Source of the DNA: Nelumbo lutea
Taxonomy: Eukaryota > Streptophyta > Magnoliopsida > Proteales > Nelumbonaceae
Length of the DNA stretch: 64,000 nt
Reading direction: 5' to 3'
Assembly: GCA_022828595.1 (NCBI GenBank)
Contig: JAKGHH010000002.1
Span: forward strand, 105,831,254-105,895,253
Within the stretch, counting starts at the first letter, position 1, and every line of letters begins with the position of its first letter. The notes under the pieces were generated by a model, which saw only the letters and a program-made list of their open reading frames with translations, was not told the origin of the DNA and searched no databases. The translations under genes and the position numbers were made by a program. This document shows, one piece after another, positions 47,322-59,039 of the stretch.

Positions 47322-47925
47322 TAGTAATAGTAGTAGTAGTATATGATGAATAAGATAACATGGTGAGAAGGGTTTGATTTAAGTTTTAGATATATCAAAT
47401 TAAAATATGGTGTTTTCAAATTATTAAATTATCTTCTTATTAATTGATGAAATGGTTTTGGAGCCCTTTTAGTTTGTGAACATATATATGCTCTTACAGA
47501 TAAGTTTCTAATAATCCTCGCTACCCAAATAAAAATGGTTGATGATGATGCATTGATGATAATGGTGGTAAGAAGAAGATCTAATTCTGATCAGTGAGGT
47601 TCTCTCCATTCAAGGAAAGAAATTTTTTCTTAGATATACAAAAAGAAACAGAAAGACAGTTTAGAACATCTCATCTTTCAGGGATATCTCCATTCAAATA
47701 AATAGCTAAAATTGTCAATAAAACTACCATCTTTCAGGGATATCTCCACCAGTTTAGAACATATTTACATTCTTGGAATTCCCAGATGACTTATTTTGTA
47801 GTATCCTTGAAATGGCAAGGCATCACCTAGATAAATTTAGTTCTTTATTTCTTTTCAGATTTATGACTTCTCTTTAAGCTCTAGCCTAAGAAACGAGCTC
47901 CAGCCCAACATTCTCCCGCACAAAT

Positions 47926-48251
47926 GGGTTGTTGGTTTCATTCACTGTTGATGAAACTCTCCACAACAAGCTCGTGCATTCTAGCTATGCACTCCCCTCC
48001 AATCAGCCGTTCCAACTGCAGACAAAAGGTGGTTGATGAGTCTAAGGAATTACAACTATTTTGTTTTGTCAGGAAATGCAAATCCAATGCTTCTGATTTT
48101 TGAAAATGAAAGTTAAGTCATCCGAACAATAATGAAACAGTTCTTGTATTAGACCTTTCTGTGAAAGCAAAGATCGATCCACAAAAGTAATAATTTTGAA
48201 TGGTAGCTCTGTATGCCAAGCTAACTCGTTCTGGCAAATTCTCTTTTTCTA
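47926..48251. other. Intergenic, nothing recognised
   Basis: Ordinary AT-rich sequence without a credible reading frame or a repeat I could match. Confidence 0.4.
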
Positions 48252-48259
48252 CTTCATAT

Positions 48260-48569
48260 CAACGTTTTTAAAACCGAATCAGACAACGAACTGGTCAGGG
48301 GTCCGGTTTTCAGGTCGAACAGTCTGACCGTTCGAACCAAATGGACAGCCTGTTCTGATAAAAAATTAAAAAAATTAAAAAAATAAAAAAGGCCCAAACC
48401 GTTGGATGGTTCGAATGGTATGACCGCCTGGATCAGTGGTTTGCTGACTAAATCAACGGTTTTTGACGAAATAACGATTCTGGGGTAAAACGAAACCAGT
48501 CACCTGACCGATTCCTGGTTTTTTAGGTCCAACTATCTGAAACGGTCCGATCTGGTTTCAAAAACCATG
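48260..48569. mobile_element. MITE, 310 bp
   Basis: The ends CAACGTTTTTAAAACC and, from the right, CATGGTTTTTGAAACC are imperfect inverted repeats. CTTCATAT is duplicated at 48252-48259 and 48570-48577. The interior is rich in GGTCCGGTT and GAACCG motifs. An 8-bp duplication suits hAT; a 9-bp Mutator-type one cannot be ruled out. Confidence 0.65.
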
Positions 48570-48712
48570 CTTCATATTATCATATACACAAGGAAATGTC
48601 GTTCAGAAAATAACAGAAATTTGAACTTCATTGCAGTGTTCTGTATCCATGCTTCATATTATCATATACACAAGGAAATGTCGTTCAGAAAATAACAGAA
48701 ATTTGAACTTCA
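48565..48712 (+). repeat. Tandem duplication, 82-bp period
   Basis: A 66-bp stretch at 48565-48630 (CCATGCTTCATATTATC onward) recurs at 48647-48712. It includes the last five bases of the neighbouring MITE, so it arose after that insertion. Confidence 0.85.
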
Positions 48713-48764
48713 CTCCAGTTTTTTTTATCGTGGTGATGCATGTCGGCCGCGGTTCTGTTTCAGT

Positions 48765-49062
48765 CAGTGTTTTTGAACCATAATTGACCCGGATGGTCAG
48801 ACAGTTCAGCCCAGGAACCATTCAGTCAACCAGTTCCATTTCACCCTTAACCCATTCTTTAACCAAAAACTGATGACTTTGGTCAGTGACCCGCTGACCC
48901 AAGCAGTCAAACTAAACCCGTTCAACCCAAACAACAGTTATTTTTGACATCTTTATTTTTTAAATTAGAACAGGCCATCCATTTGAACCGGATGATCAAA
49001 CTACTAACCCAAAAACTGGTGGCAAATGTAATTCCGGTTCCGGGTTATTTTTTAAAACATTG
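48765..49062. mobile_element. MITE, about 298 bp, related to the one at 48260
   Basis: GTTTCAGT is duplicated at 48757-48764 and 49063-49070. The ends (TGTTTTTGAACCATAA on the left, ATGTTTTAAAAAATAACC from the right) are imperfect inverted repeats, and the interior has the same GACCCGG and GAACCG motifs. Confidence 0.6.
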
Positions 49063-49208
49063 GTTTCAGTTATACATCAGTGCCACATAATCCCTTATGC
49101 TTAAATCTTTTCTTGTAGACTACTCAAGTGCAAACGTTTTATACTTTGACACACAATACCACCATACCAAACATGGCACCATATTTACTTAGGGCTACAA
49201 CTTGAGAC

Positions 49209-49942
49209 TAGGGCTGCAAGTCAGGCCAGGATAGGTCGGGTTGAGGCCAACCCTATCCCAACCCTAAGTTTTAAATCCCAACCCTAACCCTAACCCAACC
49301 CGACCAGCCCAACCCTAACTAAATTCCTTCAACCCAACATTCTTCCCATCCCTTAAAGCCTCATAGAATATCTCGATTTTAAATCTTAACTCAACTTTCA
49401 CTACATATATTAATCCTATGTTTCATTAGTATTTGTTTGTAGACATTTTTTTTTTCTTTTGGTACAAAATTCAAAAAAAAAAATAAGTGTTAGAAATGAC
49501 TATAGTTTATTATGAATTATGGATTACGATAGATCTTTCTTGGGCGGCAAACAACATAGAGGACATGAATAAAATTTTTAAAAAAATAAAATAATGTTAT
49601 TAAGGTTTTAATCTTTCATATTAGGAGTAAGTGAAGTGATGTGATTATCTTAAAAGAAATACATGATACTATGTGGTGGGGCTATACAAATATCATGCAT
49701 CTAAACAAACCAATGTATGTTATATATTACATACAACATATATTTATATATTACATGTACTATAGAGTCGGGTTTGGTTTGGGTTGGGTCGGGTCAAGTT
49801 GGCTAAGGGGTCAACCCTTAACCCAACCCAAAGTAAAGTCGAGTTCATGAATTTCAACCCTAACCCTAACCTGAACATCAACCCAACCAACCCAACTTTT
49901 TCGAGTTGGGTTTTGGCCAACCCGGCCCAAGTTGCAGCCTTA
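49209..49942. mobile_element. Non-autonomous hAT-type transposon
   Basis: Ends TAGGGCTGCAAGT and, from the right, TAAGGCTGCAACT match at 11 of 13. The 8-bp duplications CTTGAGAC (49201-49208) and CTTGAGAG (49943-49950) match at 7 of 8. The 734-bp interior has CAACCCAACCC-rich ends and an AT-rich middle, with no transposase. Confidence 0.8.
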
Positions 49943-49950
49943 CTTGAGAG

Positions 49951-50868
49951 GATCAAACCGGAACTTTTATACTGGTTGGGTTTCAATTTTTAGGCCCTAG
50001 CAGGGTTTGGCTTAGAAAACATGGGACTATCTGAACTCAAGTTAGGGTTGGGTTGAAACCTTGGATAGCCAATCCCAATTTGATCCAACCGTGGACCTGT
50101 TAGACATTCAATAATATACATACATCTACACATCTACATGTACATATATATATATATATATATATATTAATTATTTTAGGATACTTTTCATTTACATATG
50201 TATATGATTAACCTAAACTCATACAATGCAAAAGCATACGAAAATACACATATTATGCACATTTTTTCTCTGCACACACATATTATGTATGTTGTCTATA
50301 CACAAACATCTTTATCTAAAATATGTATATCAGTATATATAGTATTGATAGTATTTGTATATATTTTTAATGTGCATTACTTCTGATTTGGTCTATAAAA
50401 TGCACTCTAAAACCTTTTAAACCCAACCAACTCATACTGGCCCAAACAAGTTCACCCAAGCACAATCAAGCCAAAGGCTGGCCCAGGTTATGTTGTGTTA
50501 AGCTAAGGTTTATGAACTCAGGTTGACCCACAACCTGGTCCAACCTGGATTCTCAGTTTGCAAAACAAGGTAGACTCGAAAACCTTGAAAATTCATGAGT
50601 TTAACTCACAAATGCGCCACCTTAGGTATATTAATTGACATCCCTAACAAAAATTTGACCCAACGTGTATGGTTTTAGATTCTAGATTTAATTAATTTTG
50701 AAACTGCTTACAATTGCTTTTACTATTAGGCAATAGACATAATCCTATTAAGGGACATAGGAACTACTTTTTGGTCTTGGGCCCCCACGACTTACCACCT
50801 GTCCCATATTTTAAGAATCAGACCAGCCATTGAATGGGCAATCAAAAATTATATGGCCGTATTGCCTA
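49951..50868. other. AT-rich intergenic DNA
   Basis: It holds an AT microsatellite at about 50145-50167 and, from 50200 to 50770, blocks matching 7277-7961 on the left side of the LTR array. No gene is seen. Confidence 0.45.
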
Positions 50869-50940
50869 ATTGATGTGGCTCAATTGGTAGGATCTCTAGT
50901 TTTTTGTAGTAATAGGGGGATTCGAGTCAAGCAAAGCCAA
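50869..50940 (+). other. tRNA-like pol III box pair (possible SINE remnant)
   Basis: TGGCTCAATTGG (50876-50887) fits an A box and GGATTCGAGTC (50918-50928) a B box, 30 bases apart. The outer stems of a tRNA are not evident, so a functional tRNA is unlikely. Confidence 0.45.
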
Positions 50941-51336
50941 ATATTTGGCTAGTCAAACTCGATTCAGCAAAAAATATGGCTCAAACTTGATTCAAGCTAT
51001 AAACATAAGTTTAAATTTGGTTTGACTCAAAAACTTATATGTTCAAACTCAACTCGGCTTGAGCTTGACAGTGAGTCAAGTTTCATATAAAAAATAAAAA
51101 ACTGTACATTTAAAAGGAGAGGCATAATTTTGTGTCTTTCTTTTCTCCCTTGAACTTGTAATTTATTTGGAGTAAACTTGCAGTGAGACTCAAAGAGAAG
51201 CTTCTCCCTAGGTACGGCTATTTATAACCTAGGATTAGGGCTGCCACCTCAACCCACTTCATAACCACTCTCATGCAACTATGTAAGTGGGATGTTGGTT
51301 AGGTTAATTCTTACACATGATTTCTTATGCTAGTAA

Positions 51337-51683
51337 TGCCCCATTCGCTTTTTGGTAAATCACTTACCCAGGTAAATGTATTTACCCATGTTCTTTTATT
51401 TTCCATGTAAATAGCAATGGCAATCTTAGCCATAAAAAATCCATTATTAGAAGGGGCATTTTTGTCCCATCCAAGTCTTGGCAACTTTCCCCTAGATGGA
51501 AAAGTTAATTTACCCACCTAGGAGATGGATATCACTTACCTAGGTAAGTGATACCAAGGAAAATAAACTTTCACTAGTCCCTACATAAATCTGAAAAAAA
51601 AGAGCATGGGTTTTTTGGTCAATGGGAATCAAAATCCCATTAACCAACTTTCCCCTCTCAAAATCCAAAAAAAGAACACCCCC
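51337..51683. mobile_element. Possible Tourist-like MITE (PIF/Harbinger type)
   Basis: A 347-bp insert is flanked by TAA on both sides (51334-51336 and 51684-51686). Its ends have a weak inverted repeat (ATGCCCCATTCGCTTTTTGG against GGGGGTGTTCTTTTTTTGG). It is absent from the matching place in copy 2, which supports a discrete insertion. Confidence 0.5.
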
Positions 51684-51686
51684 TAA

Positions 51687-53217
51687 GTGCACATGTGCTT
51701 TGATACATGGTAATTCTAGACGATAATAATGATAGTAATAATATATCCAAAACTTTCTATAAAATTCTTGTATTTTTTGTTTTTATATTTTTTCATTATT
51801 ATTTGGATGCAGATTGCAAAACCCAAATCCAATTATGTAAACACAAACACCTCATATTGGGCTGCAAAGTTTTAGGTATCAATGACAGGTCTACCTAATT
51901 GGATGAACTCTTCTTTTTGTAATTTCTTATTTTCTTAGTGTATCCTTTCTAATCATTTAAAAAAAACAGTAAGATATAAAGAAAGAATTAAATGAAATGA
52001 AAAGTAGTAGTTCAAATTATTCAAAAGAAAGTTTCACAATCTTATTCATATTTGAAATAGTAGTGTAAATATAGAATTATAGATGTGTTTAATTTTTTTT
52101 ATAATTTTGTATTTCTACTTGTGTAAAAATAATTTTGTTATGTACACTTATTTTTTATTTAATATAATAAATACATAATATTATACAAGTGCCCAAATGT
52201 TTTTTTTTAATTTATGTATTTTTCCATTTTTGTGTTTTCATATTTTATTATTTTTTATTATTTAATTATGACATTAAAGGTTGACACATTTGACCCAAAA
52301 GTTGAACTATTGATCTCCGCCAAATAGGAAAATAATTTTGTTTTTGGTTACTTTTAGATTATGTATTTTATTTTCATCGTTAATAAAAATAATTCTTGTT
52401 TATTACACTTATTTTTTAATTTGAATAATAAAAATATCATAAATGTGTCTAATTTTTTCTAAATTTTTGCAATTTTCTATGTATATTTCTATTTACAAAT
52501 TTTATTATCTCACTGTGACTTCATGGATTGGTCAACTTTAAAACATATGAGTTTATATTGTTAAAAGTATTGGACATAGATCTAATTAGTAGCATTTATT
52601 AGTGTAAAGATAAATTAAGTATAGGATTTAATAAGTGAGAATGAGAGTTAATACCATAAATATAAGACTTAGTGAAAGATATTAATTGAATTACATTTTT
52701 AACCCTCTCACTAAATACATTTTTTTTTTAATTTGCTTAACAAAAATATCATAAATGTGTCTAATTTTTTCTACACTTTTGTAATTTTCTATATTTATTC
52801 CTATTTAAAAATTTTATTATTTGACTATGACTTCATGGGTTGACTAATTTGAATTCGATGGTTGAATTATTTAGACATCACTTGGATAAAGAATGGTTTT
52901 GTTTCTGAGTAAATTTTAAAATATATGGATTTATATTGTTTAAAAGTATTAGACATAGATCTAATCAGTAATATTTATTAGTGAAAAATAACAAATATTG
53001 GATTTAATAAAAAAAGAGTGGGAGTTAATATATTAAATATAAGACTTAATGAAGCGGATTAAGAAGCATATAAAATGAAATTGAAAGCATTAATTGAAAT
53101 TATATTTTCAACCCTCATAATTAGAGATGGACTAAATACACAAATATGAACATTTTAGTCAAGAAAAGTTTCACATGCTCATTGGTACTTTTAATAATAG
53201 TATAGATATAAATATTA
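51687..53217. repeat. AT-rich repeat block in the upstream region of UBL copy 3
   Basis: It contains two to three degenerate copies of a 370-bp or so module (ATCATAAATGTGTCTAATTTTTTC ... GACTTCATGG ... AGTATT(G/A)GACATAGATCTAAT), near 52435, 52750 and partly 52060. Its end (TACTTTTAATAATAGTATAGATAT) resembles the end of the block at 57244-59020, so both belong to one family. No gene is seen. Confidence 0.55.
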
Positions 53218-53639
53218 TAAATAAGAATTAGTGGTTTGACCAAAGGGCCCACATCATTACAATAAGATATGATTCTATACGGGCTTTGTACAACTAGATC
53301 TCTGGACAATGGATCATTTTAACATAGGCTTAGCCCTGGGCCTATTGAGTCCCATATTAACCTTGGAGGTTATTATATAAGTTGAGCCCACTTATTTGGC
53401 TTAAAAACCACATGTACATCCATAGGCCTTACTATCCATATTCGATACTTGATCCCATTTACTTGAGAATCTTACCATTGTTTTTTCTACACATTTCATT
53501 CAATATTAATAATTGCCAAAAAAAAAATTAATAATTTGATTCTCCTTTCAGAAAAGAAAAATGCTAGTTGGGTTTCTCATTTAGAAAGAAAAAAAAGTTA
53601 ATTAGGTCTGTTAATATCTTTGTCCTATTTTGGTATCTG

Positions 53640-53956
53640 AAAAAGGTATCATGCGTTGCTTCCATTGTTTCATTTTATTATATTTGATATCTGATATCTG
53701 CAGGCAATCAGTTAATCACACTCCACACTCCCTCACGCAGAAATTGGGGAAATAGGGAATCTAATTGTCATGGTAGTTTTATGTAAAAGATGCTCAATAA
53801 GTGTGACAAATCACTCTATAAGTTGCCTTTCAATCCAGTCTTTTAGCCACGTCCCTGAGCTCCGGTCACTGAGCTAGCTCTCCCTGCTGGAACCATATCT
53901 CCCCGGTACTAGTTCAGGCTTTATCAACTCCAGTCTTTGATATAACTCGATCGGCA
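53640..53956 (+). promoter_or_regulatory. Conserved upstream region and TATA-like box of UBL gene 3
   Basis: The same conserved block as before genes 1 and 2, with CTATAAG at about 53816-53822. The nearer promoter is intact even though repeat DNA now lies about 740 bp before the ATG. Confidence 0.5.
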
Positions 53957-54664
53957 ATGGTGGTCATCAAAGTGGAACACTACGATAAGACATACAAAAT
54001 CGAGCAAAGGTGCCGATCAGTCGGAGAAATACGCTTTTTTCTCCAGTTTCATGAATTCTACGATGAGCAAATCCTGTTATACAACGGAAATCTGCTAGCA
54101 GATGGAAATACGGCTTTATCTGATCTGGGTATTAACGTGGAGGATGATTATGAAGTGGTGATGAGACTCTACACGAAGGTTCAACCTCAGATGATCATAG
54201 TCACCGTTCACACATTGTACAGTGTGGTGATCCTGGAGATATCGAGCACCGACACAGTTTTAGGTCTGAAAAAGATGATCGACGAGCAGGTGGGTATAAC
54301 TCCACGGCGCCAGAATCTGACTACGCTGGGAGCTCCGATGCATGACGAGTGGAGGCTGGATAGGTATTTAATTTCCACAACACCCACCGTTTTTGTGGTG
54401 GAGACCCCTCAGGACACACGGTGGTTGGTAGCCATTGATGTGGTGGTTCCCTGCAGTGAGGAATCGGTGTTCCAAACAATGGTCATAAATGTGGAAAGAT
54501 ATGACACAGTTTTCACACTGCAAGCAATGATTCGTCGTGCTGGCTTAGTTGATGAGGGACGTCTTTTTCATCTTGAACATGCGGGAAGGCGACTTGAGGG
54601 GAGAGTGGACATAATCGGTTACGGGATTCATTCTGGGGAAACTGTGACTGTGATTTATGACTGA
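53957..54664 (+). CDS. Triple ubiquitin-like domain protein, paralogue 3
   Basis: A 235-residue intronless protein with three diverged ubiquitin folds: residues about 1-72, 78-148 and 156-235. Repeat 2 has the helix LKKMIDEQVGI and repeat 3 the run HLEHAGRRLEG. A four-residue insertion near residue 170 (around EESVFQT) in repeat 3 is unique to this copy. The position like ubiquitin K48 in repeat 1 is Asn45. It ends TVIYD, again without a di-glycine tail. The start aligns with both paralogues. It has the most diverged repeat 2 first strand (HTLYSVVILE). An uncharacterised family of ubiquitin-fold proteins is the safest call. Confidence 0.85.
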   Translation: MVVIKVEHYDKTYKIEQRCRSVGEIRFFLQFHEFYDEQILLYNGNLLADGNTALSDLGINVEDDYEVVMRLYTKVQPQMIIVTVHTLYSVVILEISSTDTVLGLKKMIDEQVGITPRRQNLTTLGAPMHDEWRLDRYLISTTPTVFVVETPQDTRWLVAIDVVVPCSEESVFQTMVINVERYDTVFTLQAMIRRAGLVDEGRLFHLEHAGRRLEGRVDIIGYGIHSGETVTVIYD

Positions 54665-54674
54665 GATGAAGAAG

Positions 54675-54890
54675 ATGGTGATACTAGTAGTAGTAGTATA
54701 TGATGAATATGAAAACATGAAGTGATGAAAAGGGTTGGTTCTAAGTTTTATTGGGTAGATATATCAAGTATCTGGTGTTTTCTAGATGAGAGTAGCAGTA
54801 GTAGTAATAGTAGTAGTAATATATGATGAATATGATAATATGGTGAGAAGGGTTTTTAAGTTTTAGATATATGGTGTTTTCAGAGTATTA
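54675..54890 (+). repeat. Local duplication of the 3' flank of UBL gene 3
   Basis: The stretch from the AGT microsatellite through ATATGATGAATATGA and GAAAAGGGTT to TTTTAGATATAT-like sequence occurs twice, at about 54680-54775 and 54788-54885. In copies 1 and 2 it is single. Confidence 0.65.
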
Positions 54891-55430
54891 GATTATCTTC
54901 TTATTAATTGAAATGGTTGTGGAACCCTTTTAGTTTGTTAGCATTGTTGTTGATTTACAAATTTGCACGTATATATATATATATATGCTCTTACAGATAA
55001 GTTTCTAATAATCCTCACTACCCAAATAAAAATGGTTGATGATGACGAATTGATGATAATGGTGGTAATTAAGAAGAAGATCTAATTCTGATCAGTGAGG
55101 TGCTCTCCATTCAAGGAAGGAATTTTTCACTTCAGAGAACTACACAGAAAGACAGTTCAGAACATATCATCTTTCAGGGATATCTTGTCGACAAAATTAT
55201 CATCTTTCAGGGACATCTCCACCAGTTTAGAACATATTTACATTCTTTGGGAGTTTGGAATTCCCAGGTGATAAACACAGACAAAAGAAAATCACTTGGT
55301 TCTCATGAGGCCACATTTAATTATTCTTATTGCAATGTAGATTAGTTTTCTCCCTTATTTTCCTTTAAGATTGATTATTTCTTTATCTCTACCCTAACAA
55401 AAACATGCTCTAGCCCAACACAAACGTTCC

Positions 55431-56680
55431 CAACATGTGAATCTCTAGTTATTTGTAGCGAAGACCTGGGATCAAAATCAAATACCGGTCATGGGGAGTT
55501 CAGATCTGCTACCAACCAGACGTTCCCAACATGTCTCAAACGGCCACTACATTGGGAGCATTTTGTTGATGGCAGACACCTAATTGATTATGGGTATGAG
55601 ATGGGAGTTCGGATCTCCCGTCCACACGAATTCTTACTCACGTCTACCCACAACACATTATCCCCCCTGAATTGGAAACATCTCTCCTCCCCTGCATATA
55701 CTATACAGAGGATGAAATGTTTTTTATGTATGGCTGCGATAAATATGGACAGAATTTGAGTGGGCAGGAGATCCGGACTCATCAAATGGGCTATACGAAT
55801 GACCTTTAACCATCTGATTTGATCTCAATTTAGTTAAAAATTAACTTAATATCCACCAAAATGCATTAAAATCAGAAGATTAGAACTTCGAACCTTCTGT
55901 CTTGTGCCCAACTTATCTTCAAAGTATGACCCATTTGATGGTAAGTTCTGATTGATGCTCCAAACATAAGGGCAGGTGGCAAGTTTTGGAGCTCCTAGAA
56001 CTTCAAAGGTCTGAGTCAACCCAAAAGACCAAAACAAATCCAACCCTATAAAATAAGTTAATTTGGGACATTAACAGGCCGGTTCTGACAATACCCAATA
56101 GTATTTGGGTCAATATTGGATCTATCCTACCTCGATCCAGACCCATTGTTGCATGTATCCATAGAAACCACACCCATTATTTCCTGAATATAGTTAGGAT
56201 GCCTTTGAAAGAAACAAGAACCACAGTATCATCACAATATCTTTGTGTTAAAACTGGATAAACCTGGTTAATAATAAAACTTCAAAATGGAATAGTGCTA
56301 AATTAAGGAAAAATTCTAAATATCTTCTGTAAAGTAATGATCAATGATGGTTTAGTTTACCTTTTCTGCTATGTTCTTAAGATTTTCTTATCCTTTTCAC
56401 TAGGGAGTAAAACGGGTTGGATCTGGATCGGATCGAAGTAAATCCGTATCCAAGTCTAATAAAAGCAATAGAGTGAGGTCCTGATTCGGGTCCTAGTCAG
56501 ATTTTTAGGAGTTGGATCTATGGTCCATATTAGATCCCATTTACACAGCATTTTGGTGCCACTGTCGCTACAATCACAATCAGTAGTTCAAACCTAAGCC
56601 CAAGAAAATCACTGCACCCAATGACTCTACACCAACAGCTTATAAATTCTTCTTTGAATGTTTAAAATGAGTATGACTAT
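55431..56680. other. Intergenic, no gene recognised
   Basis: Moderately AT-rich non-coding sequence. Short open frames on the minus strand near 55600 and 55850 resemble nothing I know. The part from about 56550 may already belong to the copia relic that follows. Confidence 0.4.
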
Positions 56681-57243
56681 TGGTACCTAGATTCTGGGGC
56701 AATTAATCATATGATTTCAGATTTGAGCAAACTACAGTTGCACTCAGAATACACGGTCCTGATTAGGTCACTGTTGGCAATAGTGAAGGTTTGACAATTT
56801 TTAATACTAGTTCTAGTATTATACCATCATCTATTCGTTCTTTACTTTTGAAAGACATATTGCATGTGCCTAATATTCAATGAAATCTGCCCTTTGTGGC
56901 TCAATTTACTTCTAATAATGATGTTTATTTTGAGTTCCACCCTCACACTTGAGTTATTAAGCATGTAGACATTTGGCACTCTCATCTTGGTTTTGGACTT
57001 CGATAGACATTTGGCACTCTCGTCTTAGGCATCCATCATCAATAGTAGTTAAGCACATAGTGAGTTGTTTACGGCTCGCAATATCTAGCATGACTTCTTT
57101 TTGTTCAGATTGTCCACAAGGGAAAAGCCATGAGTTGCATCTTCCACCAACCAATTCAGTCTACTCTAGGCTTTTAGAATTAATTGTCTCTAATTTATGA
57201 GGACCCTCTCCTTTTACTTTTGTTCTGGGTTTCAAATATTATA
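56681..57243 (+). pseudogene. Copia pol relic: protease and GAG-pre-integrase
   Basis: WYLDSGAINHM (56681 on) is the protease active-site motif DSGA. After frame breaks, IWHSRLRHPS ... CSDCPQGKSH (about 57006-57130) is the HHCC zinc region of copia integrase. The frame meets a stop in place of the usual tryptophan near 57198 and ends after GPSPFTFVLGFKYY, where AT-rich DNA takes over. It is a different copia lineage from the element at 25636-34972, perhaps Ale/Retrofit-like. Confidence 0.75.
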
Positions 57244-57399
57244 TACTACTAGTAATTAAGCACATGCATTTCACATGAAATTTTTTTCTTCATATTAATT
57301 ACTTGAATTTTATATATAGCATAGTTAAGATAGAAATTGAAAATTAACAAAAGTAATAATATGATTAAAAATAAACTTAAATGCTTGTAGCAAATAACG

Positions 57400-57461
<62 letters not shown>

Positions 57462-59020
57462 ATTTTGTATTTCATTTCTATCATAAATAAAAATAACTTT
57501 TATTTTAACAAATATTTTTATTTAATATGATGAATATATAACATTAGAAATGTTTTCAAATGTTTTCAACAAAATTTTGTATATTTTCATTTTTTGTACA
57601 AAATTTTGTTGTGTATGACATGGATTAAGAGTCTCATGTTGACAACAGCTACATAAGCCTTCGATGACATGGCAGGGGTTTTATAATTTAAAATGTGGAG
57701 CCAGTTGTCAATGTTTTGTTGGTTTCAGGACCAACTTACGACCTAATTTTAAATGTACAACCGGCTTTGACTATAATTTTTTCTTTAAATTATATGTTTT
57801 ATTTACATGATATCATTTGACCGGCTTTGACTATGATATCATTTGACCCAAACCACTAACTCACCATGCAAAAAGAAAAATAGTTTGATTTCTAGGTTGA
57901 CATTAAATTTGTATTACATTCCCATCATTGATAAAATTATTTTTTATGCTTAATACTTATTTTTGTTCAATATAATGAATGCATAATGTTAGAGATATAA
58001 CCGGTATTTTATTTTTTATAAATATATAACATTAGATACATGCCCAAATTTTTCTCTATTATTTTGTGATTCTTTGTATTTTCTAATTTTAAAAATTTTA
58101 TTATTTGACTATGGTACCATTTCAATCCTAGGTAAATTTTAAATTTGGCATTCCATTTTCATCATTAATAAAGATACTTCCTACACTTAATACTTATTTA
58201 TTTTATTTTTTATTGTTTAATTATTACATTATTTATTAATCCATTTTATCCCAAATGGTCAAATTGCTTGCCTACCACCAAGAGAGAAGAAAATGGTTTT
58301 GTTTTTACATTACTTTTCAAAATATTTATTTTTATACTATTAAAATTAATGTTGTAGATTTGATTACAAGAATTTAATTTTGAGAAAAATATATTATAAA
58401 TATAGGTTTTAATGAAAGAGAATAAGAAAATATTTTTATTTCCAATTGGTTTTAAATTTTGCATTTCATTTCCATCATTAATATAAACATTTCTTATTTA
58501 TCATACTTATTATTGTTTAATATGTATTTTAAAAATGTATCATATTTTTTCATTTTATCCATTTTTGAATTTTATTATTTAATTGTGGCAACATGGATTG
58601 AAAATGGTTTAATTTCTTACCACCACTTAGATGAAAACACTATTTTCCCTAGGTAGATTTTAAAAGTATAAGCTTTTATGTTATTGAAATTATTAATTTA
58701 TTAAGTATGGATATAATTAATAAAACTTAATGATGATTGATGAGAAGAAACAAAAATGGCTTAAATATAGAATTCAATGAACATGAATGCAAGTTAATAA
58801 ATTAAATGTTGGATTTAATGAGAGGGAATTGAATACATTAAAATTATTAAAATTATATTTTCAACTCATTTAATATCAATAACCAATTACCCTATTTGCC
58901 CTCATTTTTATCAATAAATTTAAATATAAAGGAGGTAAATTTTGTCCTAAAAAATTCCAAAAATATTCTTAAGGCCATTCATGCCTTTTAAAGTAGTATA
59001 AATTTATAGATTGTTATAGT
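57244..59020. repeat. AT-rich repeat block inserted in a copia pol
   Basis: It begins ACTAGTAATTAAGCACATGC and ends with CCTTTTAAAGTAGTATAAAT, resembling the end of 51687-53217. Modules such as CATTTCCATCATTAAT and ATTATTTGACTATG repeat inside it. Integrase sequence stops at its left edge and reverse transcriptase upstream sequence begins soon after its right edge, with roughly 1 kb of pol missing. No gene is seen. Confidence 0.55.
57400..57461. repeat. (TTA)n microsatellite, about 20 units
   Basis: An uninterrupted run of about 60 bases inside the AT-rich block. Confidence 0.95.
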
Positions 59021-59039
59021 TGGGGGTGGAAACAAATTG

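Larger units (their letters stand above)
45440..47925 (+). repeat. Segmental duplication, copy 2 (UBL gene 2 unit)
   Basis: It matches copy 1 from about 45455 (ACAGTAAATTA) and copy 3 through its whole upstream part. It keeps 45627-46115, which copy 1 lacks. Similarity to copy 3 continues downstream to a CTC(T/C)AGCCCAACA motif near 47908 and 55410. The stretch 45324-45439 between the array and this copy shows no gene. Confidence 0.8.
51110..55430 (+). repeat. Segmental duplication, copy 3 (UBL gene 3 unit)
   Basis: It matches copy 2 at 51113-51333 and again from about 53218. The gap between holds a MITE and an AT-rich block absent from copy 2, where TTTCTTATATAAGAATTAG is continuous (about 45732). 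Downstream similarity runs to about 55430. Confidence 0.75.

Noticed and set aside
50869..50940. Functional tRNA gene
   Set aside because: Only the A and B boxes fit; acceptor and anticodon stems do not pair convincingly by eye.
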